Origin: Saprospiraceae bacterium
GTDB lineage: Bacteria; Bacteroidota; Bacteroidia; Chitinophagales; Saprospiraceae
DNA length: 64,000 nt
Direction of reading: 5' to 3'
NCBI GenBank assembly: GCA_020629715.1
Contig: JAHDCU010000009.1
Span: 1-64,000 of the forward strand
Positions 23,001-30,830 of this stretch are shown here, one piece after another. The notes under the pieces are model-generated. The model made no database searches, was not told the DNA's origin, and worked only from the letters and a program-made list of their open reading frames with translations. The position numbers and the translations under genes were made by a program. Every line of letters begins with the position of its first letter. Position 1 is the stretch's first letter.

Positions 23001-25975
23001 TCATTTGGATTACCATTGTCGCCCGGAGTACTGTCTTCATCTGTAGGTGGTGTATTCGTAGGATCGGTATCATCATCTGCACTTGCTATCTCCGCATCAT
23101 TCGTGATACTTTCTCCCATGAAGCTCGCATCTACCGTAAATGTAATGCTTACTACTTCACTCTGACCTACGCCGATAAAGCCTATCTCATTGTTTAGACT
23201 CGCTACACCTGCACTCTCACTCCAATTCACATCATTCAATACTAATCCCGCTGGTACGTAGTCGCTCAATTGTACATTATACGCATCTACTGTCCCTTGG
23301 TTGAATACTTCTAAATTGAATGTCACATCACTGCCTGGTACAATCGGTGTCGTACTGCTGCTTGCAAAGATCTTTACTAAAGCTAAATCGAACGTCTGCT
23401 CTACTACAATCGTCTCTGGATCATAATCATCACTACCATTCGTAGCCGTTGTATCATCATTATTTGGATCTGGGGTCGTGCCATCCTCCGTATTTGGTGT
23501 ACTGTCTACATCCGTCGGTGGTGTATTATTCGGATCCGTATCGTCATCCGCACTTGCAATCTCTGCATTGTTCGTGATACTCGTTCCTTGGAACGTCGTA
23601 CTTACTGTAAACGCTATGCTTACCGTTTCACTCATACCCGCTGGGATACTCGCTATCGGTGCATTTAAATCCGCTACACCGCCTACTTCACTCCAGTTCG
23701 CATCTGCTAATACTAAGCCCGCTGGGATATAATCATTTACATTTACATTGAACGCATCTAAGCTTCCTTGATTGATTACCTCGATATCAAAGACTACTGT
23801 AGCGCCTGGTACGATTGGGCTTGCTGTTCCCGCTGTATTGATCGTCTTTACCAACGCTAAGTCAAATACTTGTCCTACAGGTACTTCCGCTGGATCTTGA
23901 TCATCTCCGCCTGTAGTATCTGCTACATCGTTATCATTTGCTGTATCATTTGGTGTTCCGTTATCGCCCGGAGTACTGTCTACATCCGTTGGTGGCGTAT
24001 TCGTAGCATCCATATCATCATCCGCTGATGTAATCTCTGCATCGTTGATCAAACTACTTCCCATGAAATCAACATCAATCGTCGCCTCTACTTCAAAACT
24101 ATAACTTGTACCTGCTGCTACTGTTGCTACCGTAAAGTCATTCGGTGCATTCTCTACTACACCACTCTGACCTGCTACTAAAGTAACATCACTCAAACCT
24201 ACTGGGCTGTAGTCCGCTACATCTATTGTAAAGGCATCTAAGGTTCCTTGGTTTACTACCGTGATCGTAAACTGTACCGTGCTGCCTCCCATGAATGGTG
24301 CTGGCGTCGCTGTCATATTCACTACCTTAGTTAAGGCTAAGTCAAAGGTCTGTACCACTGGTATCGTCTCTGGATCCTGGTCATCACCGCCTGTCGTATC
24401 TGTAATATCGTCATTATTCGGATCATTTGGATTACCATTGTCGCCCGGAGTACTGTCTTCATCTGTAGGTGGTGTATTCGTAGGATCGGTATCATCATCT
24501 GCACTTGCTATCTCCGCATCATTCGTGATACTTTCTCCCATGAAGCTCGCATCTACCGTAAATGTAATGCTTACTACTTCACTCTGACCTGCTGGAATAC
24601 TCGCTATTGTATTCAATAATGTCGCTACTCCAGCACTTTCGCTCCAGTCAGAATCTGTCAACGTCAAGCCGGAAGGGATATAGTCATTCACTTGCACATT
24701 AAAGGCATCTAGTGTTCCTTGGTTTATTACTTCTATATTAAACAATACTGTACCGCCTGGAGCTAGTGGGCTGTCGGTTCCTACTGAATTTACCGTCTTT
24801 ACTAGAGCAAGGTCAAATGTTTGTTCAACAGTCACCTGAGCAGGATCATAATCATCAGCATCATTAGGATTATCAGCCGTACCTGGAGTACCCGGAGCTT
24901 CATCATCCGTATCGTTATCAGTATCTAATTCACTTTCGTCATCACTACTTCCATCAATAGTGCTGATAGGACTATCCTCATCTTCCATAGGAGTCGTTGT
25001 AGGATCATTGTCATCATCATAAGCAATGATTTCAGCATTATTTGTCAGTGTTGTACCTTGAAAATCACTAGCGATTTGTAAGGTTATAGAAAGGTCTTGT
25101 GAAGCACCTGCAGTTAAACTTGCAATAGTAGCTGTGTATTGAGCTCCTGCTAATGAGAAATCAGGACTCGATACAAAACTCATATTAGAAGGGATATAAT
25201 CCTCTACCACAATATTATCAGCATCAAATACGCCTTGATTGTATACGGTAACCGTAAAAGTTACATTATCGCCAGGACTAAATGGACCAGGAGTTGCTGT
25301 TGTGTTTATTACTTTCTGTAAAGCTAAATCGAAAGGACCACATAATTCAGTCTCTACCATCACTGGACAACATAGCTCTATAGAACAAGCATTACCATCT
25401 ACCGCGGTATAATAGAATGACTCCGATCCATCTGCAAGACCAGGTGTATTAGAATCTACAATAAGAGTAACACCTGTACCAACAGGTGTATCAGCACTAT
25501 TGAACCATTCAACACCCGTAAGTCCACTATCCGCAGTAAGCGTAAGGCTGTTAGAAGCGTCATCGCAAACTGTAAATACATCTGCTGGACATCCGGGACT
25601 ACATGATCCAGGGTCAGCAATTGTAGCTGTCTGGGTACAGTTAGGATCCGACTTATCCGTAAGGGTAACGGTATAGGTGTTGCCACTACCGGCAGAACCT
25701 GGACCCAAGTCTACTACAATATCTGCATTGTAGATTCCTTCTTGTGGTGTAATTGTTGCTCCATTATCTACAGATAGATAATATCCGTTAGCACTCGTAT
25801 TCGTTCCTGATAAATTTAACAGGAATGAAATAGCATCATCGTCAACACTTGGACTTGATCCAGTCTGACATGAAATACTCGTTACTGTGGGGGCATTGAT
25901 AGAGCACTGACTTAGTAATTCGCCAGATGTCATGAATAATAGAGCACCGAAAAGTGCAATTAGTGTAGTTCTCAT
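14051..25975 (-). CDS. Giant T9SS-secreted DUF11/SdrD-B repeat surface protein
   Basis: 3974 aa. The signal peptide is residues 1-23. Residues about 24-215 form a Cys-containing Ig-like N-terminal region. Then come 18 DUF11-type repeats of about 150-200 aa, each opening with [FYL]DLA[LQI]xK and carrying NQGxxxAxxI and a DYxP motif. They are joined by very acidic linkers (runs of D with N, E, P, G; DEDDHDPE) that probably bind calcium. A non-DUF11 insert starting CCETVATIEL lies between repeats 17 and 18. Four SdrD-B/Cna-B-like domains (about 3305-3775, GDxVWxDLDGDGxQ) follow. A linker and a C-terminal sorting domain (about 3890-3974, IELYPNPTVD to KRLIVLKN) mark it for type IX secretion. Calcium-stiffened surface stalk or adhesin is the likely role. 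The 735-bp internal repeat shows recent homogenisation. Confidence 0.93.
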   Translation of the reverse strand: MRTTLIALFGALLFMTSGELLSQCSINAPTVTSISCQTGSSPSVDDDAISFLLNLSGTNTSANGYYLSVDNGATITPQEGIYNADIVVDLGPGSAGSGNTYTVTLTDKSDPNCTQTATIADPGSCSPGCPADVFTVCDDASNSLTLTADSGLTGVEWFNSADTPVGTGVTLIVDSNTPGLADGSESFYYTAVDGNACSIELCCPVMVETELCGPFDLALQKVINTTATPGPFSPGDNVTFTVTVYNQGVFDADNIVVEDYIPSNMSFVSSPDFSLAGAQYTATIASLTAGASQDLSITLQIASDFQGTTLTNNAEIIAYDDDNDPTTTPMEDEDSPISTIDGSSDDESELDTDNDTDDEAPGTPGTADNPNDADDYDPAQVTVEQTFDLALVKTVNSVGTDSPLAPGGTVLFNIEVINQGTLDAFNVQVNDYIPSGLTLTDSDWSESAGVATLLNTIASIPAGQSEVVSITFTVDASFMGESITNDAEIASADDDTDPTNTPPTDEDSTPGDNGNPNDPNNDDITDTTGGDDQDPETIPVVQTFDLALTKVVNMTATPAPFMGGSTVQFTITVVNQGTLDAFTIDVADYSPVGLSDVTLVAGQSGVVENAPNDFTVATVAAGTSYSFEVEATIDVDFMGSSLINDAEITSADDDMDATNTPPTDVDSTPGDNGTPNDTANDNDVADTTGGDDQDPAEVPVGQVFDLALVKTINTAGTASPIVPGATVVFDIEVINQGSLDAFNVNVNDYIPAGLVLADANWSEVGGVADLNAPIASIPAGMSETVSIAFTVSTTFQGTSITNNAEIASADDDTDPNNTPPTDVDSTPNTEDGTTPDPNNDDTTATNGSDDYDPETIVVEQTFDLALVKIFASSSTTPIVPGSDVTFNLEVFNQGTVDAYNVQLSDYVPAGLVLNDVNWSESAGVASLNNEIGFIGVGQSEVVSITFTVDASFMGESITNDAEIASADDDTDPTNTPPTDEDSTPGDNGNPNDPNNDDITDTTGGDDQDPETIPVVQTFDLALTKVVNMTATPAPFMGGSTVQFTITVVNQGTLDAFTIDVADYSPVGLSDVTLVAGQSGVVENAPNDFTVATVAAGTSYSFEVEATIDVDFMGSSLINDAEITSADDDMDATNTPPTDVDSTPGDNGTPNDTANDNDVADTTGGDDQDPAEVPVGQVFDLAIDKVIDAAATPAPYFPNSLVTFDITVYNQGTIDATDIIIEDYLPTGTSFESSPDFSLQGAEYLANIATLAAGTSTTLEITIRIDDDFMGESLVNNVEIVSAQNSLGLVDQDDDLANEDGSSDDSSELDTDNDVDDEAPGTPGTADNPDDVDDYDPAFIPVTQIFDLALEKIFNSSSTTPIIPGSDVTFTLEVTNQGTLDAYNVNIVDYIPAGLTLNDTDWTESSPGVAYLNNDIVYIARGEMESVNITFMVDPTFMGTEIINWAEINQADDNNDPTDGFPTDIDSTPDDDQFNSPGETDDLDDDGVTDEDGTMGGDEDDHDPALINITQSFDLALQKVFSSWDDTDMNGMIDQGENVTFTVTVYNQGNLDATNVVVTDYVPTGMLFNAADNTDFSGGPLTPTATVASLPMGADVDLEIVLQVDPTFMGMMAVNNAEITDATNALGQPDDDNPLDVVHGTQDDGSELDTDNDTDDEFPGTPGTEDNDDDVDDYDPAMIMIGQVFDLALFKIYDSYNDLSGDGVLSPGDDVTFLITVINQGTLDAYNVQVSDYIPDGLTLNDPQWNNTQNVTIAQLNTVHPFLAAGDQTTRTITFTIDEMWRGESIVNWAEISAADDNDDPTDGFPEDEDSTPNSNQGDDTFGGDNVVDNTNNDEDDHDPAEINPVIELDLALAKKDQSDDPASAYGEIRTFDIEVTNQGTILATEFTVVDYIPCGFEFVSTPGSNPGWTYNSATRIAEFIYDETILYPNDVATIEIQLEVVYCDGDVLFNWTNYAEISHYDDDFNDFNQDIPDIDSDPDATNFDDPGGQPWTDTDDWIDGDGSGSIGSNDLATDEDDHDPERVEIFDLALRKTISDATPGPYSYYDMITFDIEVFNQGNIGAQNVVVTDYIPEGYAYDAALNPAWSGTYPNVSTTITDLIPVAGSTTVSITLQIIQTDGGEVDWFNYAEVTAAENEDGEDRTDDDIDSNPGSDGDDERDVEPGDDDDDDIDSQDPGGEEDDHDPAGIEIYDLAQTKTTIDNGPFEYGDDIVFTITVYNQGSIEASSIEITDYIPCGFAYNSGNDANGWSFDATTGNATVTIPGNLVPEASTTIDIVLTVQQCLDMDVSSFTNVTEISNSESNDPDEPAEDIDSDEDTNPTDDEGGTPDSPEDDHVGDDSEDGNMDGITDEDDHDPERVEVFDLALRKELVTAGPYQYGDLLEFNITVCNQGNVNAANIVVSDYLPAGYSFDFANNPGWGGTAAEPTYAIPGVLIEDTCTDFPVFMTIEMTTGGEKDWFNYAEITEATDEDGNPVTDADSNPGSNGDDENAVEPGDDEDNDMDSTDKGGEEDDHDPAGIEIYDLAQRKTTADAGPFRYGDDVIFTIEVFNQGSIEASGITVTDFIPCGFAYNASNDANGWSYDAATGNATLILPGTLVPGASQTVDITLKVQQCLDMDELTFTNFTEISDSESEDPDEPADDIDSDEDDDPTNDDDPSDNEITGDPNDPVLPDEDDHDPEEIQVFDLALKKELITHAPYAYGDLIEFKITVCNQGNVTAANIVVEDYLPVGYTFDFANNPGWGGSADDPTYTVPGTLAEDTCTEFAMFATLVQTSGGEKDWINYAEITDATDEDGNDVTDADSDPGSDGPGENDVEPGDDADDDLDSTDLGGEEDDHDPAGPEIYDLAQIKTTDATAPFRYGDFVDFDVTVFNQGSIEAVNIEVTDYIPCGFRYDPSNDAAGWSYDQATGNATITIAGPLAPGSSMVRSIRLQIQECYEDEANAWTNITEISDSESNDPDEPADDIDSDEDDDPENDPGGQPDTPNDDETDGSGNPDCCETVATIELTDGIAIYPDGTQSNDIIGFEIDNQLLSLSYPFDAGLPAEMDILVAELDALGYTLVYEQLSSPVPTEQIFMNITILGGEITNIDIRDGFLRDVTANACCTFGPDEDDHDPETVEVFDLAIRKFIENKGPYQPGEIAEYIIDVFNQGNVDAYSIEVTDYLNEGYIFDAAANPGWALTSTDPDLLTYTIDGPVAPGDSVRLLLNLEVFVPDGADINSWYNETEISGADNDTDPNNTDPVDGDSTPDQDPDNDNDLVDGDDDDPIFDEEDDNDNVIDEHVDDPFGEGDDDEDDNDAADILVTGGLGDTVWKDLDGDGIQDINEPGVANVLVTLLDCDGNVLRTQVTDNEGFYFFNNLLPGDYQVQFDISGLPEGCDFTYQDVGGDDEADSDVDLTGLGPCVNVEGGEFDSTYDAGLLILASIGDYVWHDLDGDGVQEAGEPGIGGVTVNLYDGDGNFQGTTTTDPTGYYLFDNLYPGDYYLEFIDPEGFDLTFPNQGINDATDSDVDGSNGPGTTQVTTLDPGEHDPDWDAGYYICVPIGDLVWYDVDEDDVWDSNENGINGLVVNLWRENADGTYSIYETTYTGHKPGTPSDDGYYKFCAPPGTYYVEVVLPPYGLVPAVANVGGNEENDSDVTNANGIGTTDSFTVLSGQEKCDLGHGYYPMAELGDRVWNDANENGIQDTGEAPISGVVVKAYDMAGVKVAESVTDANGNYKLDYLAKDDYYLHFTPPSGMSATIANVGNDESMDSDVDGSYGANTTSMYSLMPGDDIPTVDVGFKVSSVLPVEWLSIEAEHMGEYNRVKWSTASEQNASHYAVERRYETEQDYVQVGKVAANGTTSDVNDYSSDDYDIAEDGVYYYRVKQVDVDGKYDYSEVVSVNVVRVGDDKIELYPNPTVDMVNIDVTLSRTSTIRVSIWDAEGKLVRADVLDKELSAGFHNNQVDISYLVNGVYTVKVNIGTKVTNKRLIVLKN
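22434..23168. repeat. Internal direct repeat of second giant gene, copy A
   Basis: 735 bp apparently identical to 23856-24590, offset 1422 bp (474 codons). It covers the end of one DUF11 repeat, one whole repeat (starting FDLALTKVVNM) and its acidic linker. Identity stops abruptly at both ends. The lack of synonymous differences implies a very recent duplication or conversion. Confidence 0.92.
23856..24590. repeat. Internal direct repeat of second giant gene, copy B
   Basis: Second copy of the 22434-23168 segment, in the same reading frame. Recombination between the copies would delete or add exactly 474 codons without a frameshift. Confidence 0.92.
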
Positions 25976-26091
25976 TTCTTAGTTTTCCTTAGAGACAAAT
26001 AAAAAATAACTGAATTAAAATTCAGGGAACATCACTAATATGGGATTACCTAATACGGATGTATTAAGCGAAATTACTGCGTAGGGTATGG

Positions 26092-26099
26092 CAAATATA
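26092..26099 (-). promoter_or_regulatory. Candidate -7 box for the second giant gene
   Basis: The minus strand reads TATATTTG, matching TAnnTTTG, about 117 bp upstream of the ATG at 25975. A good -33 TTG at the usual spacing is not obvious. If it is real, the mRNA has a leader of roughly 110 nt. Confidence 0.3.
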
Positions 26100-26186
26100 C
26101 ATATTATATTTAATTATAATATGTTTTTGACTTTTTTTTCTTTTCTTTTTATTCTTACTATTGTAAAATCACTAAAAATCAATGCA

Positions 26187-26828
26187 ATGCGTAATAGTCT
26201 TTTATCCTTTTGGGCATTTATCATAATACTAATCATATCTTCTTGTTCTTATGAAAAGAAAAATACAGACGTTAATAATCAGTCTGAAAAAAGCCTTGTT
26301 AAATACTTTTCTGCTCGTGATATAACAGCCCTACGGAAATTTGCAGATTCATTCTTTATTTCTGAGTGTGATCAAAAACAAGTGAAAGATTGTTTTAGAA
26401 TGCATAGTCACCAAATTAAAAGCGATTTCCTTCAAAAAATTCCCAGACGTATAAGTTACCCTTTCAATATAAAAAGTGGAATCGATAAGATCGTACCTGA
26501 AGACATTCTTTATAACTTATGGAATTTTGATTGTGCCTATCAATTGCCAAATCAATCAAAAATGAATTACTACTGCTTAAATCTTGAAGGTCCATTTATT
26601 GACTATCTGGCAGAACAAAAAATCAAAAACGCATTCATCGGTAGTTACTATTCTGGGCTCATAGATGCATCCGGTATGAGTAGTCAACTAGATCAAATGA
26701 TGGTTTTACAATCGGAAGACGAACTCGACTTTAGTAAACTTGGACATCGTATATTATATCTTGCCCATCATCTTAGTGTCCATGATGAACAATTTCGTAA
26801 AGAAACAATGACAACAACTAAAGAATAA
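26187..26828 (+). CDS. Predicted lipoprotein of unknown function
   Basis: 213 aa from the ATG at 26187, giving a classical lipoprotein signal (MRNSLLSF..., lipobox ISSC). The frame opens further upstream at 26088, but that start would put a second hydrophobic stretch ahead of the signal, so the internal ATG is preferred. The mature part is mixed alpha/beta with several Cys and His; I recognise no family. It is divergent from the giant gene with a short shared upstream region, so joint regulation is possible. Followed by about 130 bp without features. Confidence 0.6.
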   Translation: MRNSLLSFWAFIIILIISSCSYEKKNTDVNNQSEKSLVKYFSARDITALRKFADSFFISECDQKQVKDCFRMHSHQIKSDFLQKIPRRISYPFNIKSGIDKIVPEDILYNLWNFDCAYQLPNQSKMNYYCLNLEGPFIDYLAEQKIKNAFIGSYYSGLIDASGMSSQLDQMMVLQSEDELDFSKLGHRILYLAHHLSVHDEQFRKETMTTTKE

Positions 26829-26959
26829 AATTTCAACTATTGTAGTTTTTGACGACAAAATAAATCTATCAACCACCCTCGCTTATAAACAATAAAGCAC
26901 AAAGCTTTAGAGATATAATATAGTGTTGTAAGTTTGGGAGTTGAAACCAAAATAAGACT

Positions 26960-28426
26960 ATGAGACCGTTATCATTATTCGTAGTGTTTCTGCTTGCTTT
27001 ATTTAGTTGTGATAGTGAAGATCCTAATATTACTGTATCTGTATTTACAGAAGAAATCGTATTTACAAGTGGTGAAAATGCAATTTTTACTGGTAGATTA
27101 TTATCGACAGGACAGGTGACTGTAGAGGATCATGGCTTTGAAATATCCGAAACAGAATCATTTAGCAACCCTATTACTATTTCATTAGGTGAAAAAACTT
27201 TCCCTGGAAGATTTGTCGGTGAGGTAAGCATGTTAAATATAAAAAGTAATTATTTCTGTAGAGCGTATGCCACCAGAAATGGAGTACAAACGCTAGGAAA
27301 CATGTTGGGCTTTAATACGCTATCTCCAGTGGCTTTTGACTTCGAACCCAAAGAAGGAAATCCAAATAATATCATAACCGTCACAGGATTAAATTTTACC
27401 ACTGACAGCAAAATCCTTTGGAATGATCAAGAAATAACTCCAGAAAATATAGAGGCCGAATCGATCATTACTTTTAAAGTACCCGCTATAGGTACCATAG
27501 CAACAGCAGATATCAAAGTTATAACTCAAGGCGACACCCTTTTTCTTTCTGATAGATTTGAATATATCATAGGTGAGTGGACTGATCAGGGGACTTCCGA
27601 TGATGTATTAAAAAACAATAACCACTTCTACACAGAAGATGCATCTTTCTTCTATTATGGCTTAGGCAATACGTCAGAGTTTCAAAACCCATCAAACCGT
27701 ATTTTTCAAATTGATAAAACTACCTTAGAAAGAACAGAAATGTTATTCTCAGGTATAGGCGTCGAAGGTGCATTTTATACAGATGGTTTTTTTGGTGGTG
27801 GAAGCCAACTATTAGTCAGAAATTCTGATGAAAATCTCATTACTACAAATGCCTTTTTTAGTATTAATGATAGTGGCATTGAACCTTTAGCCTCAGCACC
27901 CAAGTTTCTATATGAAGCAGTAGCTTTTAGCGATGATGAGTACGTCTATCTCTATGGTGGCGAAGATGAAAATCGCGAAGATAATACTACAATTTTTCGA
28001 TATAATATCGCCAATGACTTTTGGCAACCGATCGGTGAATCACCTCTAAGCCCAAGAAATGGGTATCCTTATATCAGTATTGGTGAAGAAAACTGTTTTA
28101 TCCTTCCTAATGGAATGTTTACTTGTCACGACCCTATCAACGATGTATGGAATAATAGACAGTCTTTTCCTGAAGAGGTAAAAGAAAATGGTATGATAGA
28201 GGCCATAGATGGCTCTATATATGCTGGTCTACAAGATATAAGCCGTAAAGTATATGAGTATATTATAACTGAAGATCGATGGAAGAGGAAAACAAGTATT
28301 CCTCAATTTAATCCCTTTTCAACATTAGGCTCTTGGGTAAGCGGTAATGAAATCTTTGTAATGCAGGTTAATTTCCCAGAAGGTCAAGATCGGATATACT
28401 GGTCTTTTGATCCAGAAGCATTTTAG
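26960..28426 (+). CDS. Lipoprotein with IPT/TIG and kelch-like propeller domains
   Basis: 488 aa. The lipobox is ALFSC, with Cys at residue 17. Residues about 20-120 form a beta-sandwich. About 125-205 is an IPT/TIG fold (FDFEPKEGNPNN, ITVTGLNF). About 210-485 has kelch-like blades such as YLYGGEDE and FRYNIANDFW. It is the first gene of a rightward set with a TonB-dependent receptor 19 bp downstream and a DUF4249 lipoprotein after that. That context suggests an outer-membrane surface lipoprotein acting with the receptor. The substrate cannot be told. Confidence 0.75.
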   Translation: MRPLSLFVVFLLALFSCDSEDPNITVSVFTEEIVFTSGENAIFTGRLLSTGQVTVEDHGFEISETESFSNPITISLGEKTFPGRFVGEVSMLNIKSNYFCRAYATRNGVQTLGNMLGFNTLSPVAFDFEPKEGNPNNIITVTGLNFTTDSKILWNDQEITPENIEAESIITFKVPAIGTIATADIKVITQGDTLFLSDRFEYIIGEWTDQGTSDDVLKNNNHFYTEDASFFYYGLGNTSEFQNPSNRIFQIDKTTLERTEMLFSGIGVEGAFYTDGFFGGGSQLLVRNSDENLITTNAFFSINDSGIEPLASAPKFLYEAVAFSDDEYVYLYGGEDENREDNTTIFRYNIANDFWQPIGESPLSPRNGYPYISIGEENCFILPNGMFTCHDPINDVWNNRQSFPEEVKENGMIEAIDGSIYAGLQDISRKVYEYIITEDRWKRKTSIPQFNPFSTLGSWVSGNEIFVMQVNFPEGQDRIYWSFDPEAF

Positions 28427-28445
28427 TACATCTTAATTAGAAATC

Positions 28446-30827
28446 ATGAATCGTAAACTACTTTATATTCTATTTTTATCCATATGTGCTATTCCTCTTT
28501 CTGCACAGATCATCATCGGTGAAGGTAATAATAAAGGACCTCATCAAGTCACGATAGAAGTATCTGATGAAAACGAACGCCTCATCGGAGCAAGCGTTAT
28601 CGTCTTGAATAGTAATATCGCTGATGTCACTGATACACGTGGTCGAGTTAAGCTTGAACTCATGGATCAGCCATATACATTAGAGATCAGCTACTTGGGT
28701 TACGAAACACAACTTGTCGATATCATTGTACAGGGCAAAGGATCTTATAAAACCGTCTTGTCTACTACCTCAGAAACACTCCAAGAAGTCGTAATCAATT
28801 CTGAAGCGGCAGATCAAAACGTAAGAAATACAGAAATAGGTAAGCAAGTAGTAAGCATAGCAACGATCGAGGCATTACCTCCATTTGTAGGTGAAGCTGA
28901 TATATTGAAAAGCATCACTTTATTGCCTGGTGTAAGTACGGTAGGAGAGGCGTCTGCAGGGTTCAATGTAAGAGGTAGCAATGCAGATCAAAACCTCATA
29001 CTTCTAGGTGGAGCACCATTATATAATCCCTCTCACTTATTCGGTTTCTTTTCCGCATTCAATACTGATCTGATTCAAGACATTAGCATCTATAAAGGTG
29101 GTATACCGGCTAACTATGGTGGTCGAGCATCCTCTATTATAGATCTCAGATACAAGCGCGGAAATCAAGATAAATGGGAAGGAAAAGGTTCTCTTGGTCT
29201 AGTCTCTGCAAAGTTAAGTGCGGGTGGACCCGTATTGACAGATAAACTGACCGTCATGGTCGCAGGTAGAGCATCTTATAGCAACTGGATACTCAATGCC
29301 GTCAATGATGCCAATGTAAGTAATAGTAGTGCAGACTTCTATGATATGAATGCCATTGTAGATTATGATATTTCAGACGACTTTAGTGTCAGATATGCCT
29401 TTTATAGAAGTAATGATAATTTTCAACTAGCTAGTGATACGAGTTTCAATTGGAGTAATCAAAACCAAACCTTGAGTTTTGTAAAGTCATTTGGTGATAA
29501 TTTAACCATGGATTTTACTGCTGTTGATGCCCAATACTCTTACAATATTTTTGATGATTCCCCTTTTACCAATTTTACTCTCGCGTCTAAAATTAAAGAT
29601 CGTGGACTCAATTTTGACACCAAATACTTTATAAATGATGGTCACGATATCAGCATAGGAGCACAGACTAAATTTTTAGAAATAAGTCCAGGAAGTCTTA
29701 CGCCTCGCAATGATGATTCCGCAATAGAATCATTCGCCGTGCCACTGGAGCAAGCTCAAGAGTCTGGTGTTTATTTTCAACATAATTTTGAGATAGGCTC
29801 TTTTCTAGGTATATCCTACGGAGCGCGGTATAGTGATTTTCGCTTTTTAGGTGCTAATCAAGTACCGATCTATGATCCATTATTACCAAGAAGTGAAGAG
29901 AATATCTTGGAGTTCCAATCCTATAGTGATGGAGAAGTTATCCAAAATTATAATGGTTTCGAAACCAGAGCATCTTTAAGATTATCACTAGGAGAATCCA
30001 GTTCGATAAAGCTAGGGTATAATAAGATGTTTCAATACATACACTTGATATCGAATACCTCTACTATTGCTCCTACGGATGTATGGAAACTTTCTGATAC
30101 TTATCTCAAACCACAAGAGGTAAGTCAGTACTCGGGTGGTATTTTCAAAAACTTCTTCAATAATACGTTGGAGGCATCCGTTGAGATATTTTATAAAGAC
30201 CTCAATAATATCCTTGACTATAAAGATGGAGCAACACTCCTACTTAATGAAAACCTGGAATCGCAGCTTCTCAACGGTAAAGGGAGGGCTTATGGTCTAG
30301 AGCTGTATCTAGAAAAAAAGACTGGTGATCTTACAGGTTGGATAAGCTATACATATAGTCGAAGTGAGCGTCAGGTAGTAGGCTCATTCCCCAATGAAAT
30401 CATCAATGATGGAGCATGGTATCCAGCTAATTTTGATAAGCCGCATAATATATCATTCGTAGGTGATTATAAACTTGGAGAACGTACCAAGCTCTCAGGA
30501 ATATTCACATATAGCACTGGTCGTCCTGTCACTTATCCAGAGGCAAAATTTAATTATCTCAACGGATCCAATATTGCTTTTTATGATACTCGAAATGGAT
30601 TTAGAGCTCCAGATTATCACAGATTAGATTTGAGCTTAACCTTCGGGTTTGACGAAGCTCCTTCTTGGCTTCAAGGTGACTTCGTATTATCCGTTTATAA
30701 TTTATATGGTCGTAGAAATGCTTTCTCTGTGTTTTTCGATGATATACCAGGAGCTCCACCACAAGCTTTTAGACTATCCGTACTAGGAATTCCATTCCCT
30801 TCTTTAAGTTACAATTTTGATTTTTAA
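28446..30827 (+). CDS. TonB-dependent outer-membrane receptor
   Basis: 793 aa. A signal peptide ends at LSAQ (residue 21). A carboxypeptidase-regulatory-like beta-sandwich fills about 30-110 (VSDENERLIGASV, SYLGYETQ). A plug domain (about 115-235; LLPGVSTVGEASAGFNVRG, IYKGGIPANYGGRASSII) and a beta-barrel to the aromatic C-terminus (SYNFDF) follow. Such receptors import ligands using TonB energy. The immediate neighbours, an IPT/kelch lipoprotein and a DUF4249 lipoprotein, are frequent companions in Bacteroidota. No SusD partner is present, so a classical glycan PUL is unlikely; the ligand is unknown. Confidence 0.88.
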   Translation: MNRKLLYILFLSICAIPLSAQIIIGEGNNKGPHQVTIEVSDENERLIGASVIVLNSNIADVTDTRGRVKLELMDQPYTLEISYLGYETQLVDIIVQGKGSYKTVLSTTSETLQEVVINSEAADQNVRNTEIGKQVVSIATIEALPPFVGEADILKSITLLPGVSTVGEASAGFNVRGSNADQNLILLGGAPLYNPSHLFGFFSAFNTDLIQDISIYKGGIPANYGGRASSIIDLRYKRGNQDKWEGKGSLGLVSAKLSAGGPVLTDKLTVMVAGRASYSNWILNAVNDANVSNSSADFYDMNAIVDYDISDDFSVRYAFYRSNDNFQLASDTSFNWSNQNQTLSFVKSFGDNLTMDFTAVDAQYSYNIFDDSPFTNFTLASKIKDRGLNFDTKYFINDGHDISIGAQTKFLEISPGSLTPRNDDSAIESFAVPLEQAQESGVYFQHNFEIGSFLGISYGARYSDFRFLGANQVPIYDPLLPRSEENILEFQSYSDGEVIQNYNGFETRASLRLSLGESSSIKLGYNKMFQYIHLISNTSTIAPTDVWKLSDTYLKPQEVSQYSGGIFKNFFNNTLEASVEIFYKDLNNILDYKDGATLLLNENLESQLLNGKGRAYGLELYLEKKTGDLTGWISYTYSRSERQVVGSFPNEIINDGAWYPANFDKPHNISFVGDYKLGERTKLSGIFTYSTGRPVTYPEAKFNYLNGSNIAFYDTRNGFRAPDYHRLDLSLTFGFDEAPSWLQGDFVLSVYNLYGRRNAFSVFFDDIPGAPPQAFRLSVLGIPFPSLSYNFDF

Positions 30828-30830
30828 TAT

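Noticed and set aside
22839-24587. Two identical 108-codon plus-strand ORFs in the second giant gene
   Set aside because: Same reason: the DNA repeat 22434-23168/23856-24590 copies the antisense frame as well.
14051-25975. Regularly spaced repeated words resembling a CRISPR or satellite array
   Set aside because: Spacing is about 450-600 bp, the frame is kept, and the repeats encode DUF11 domains.
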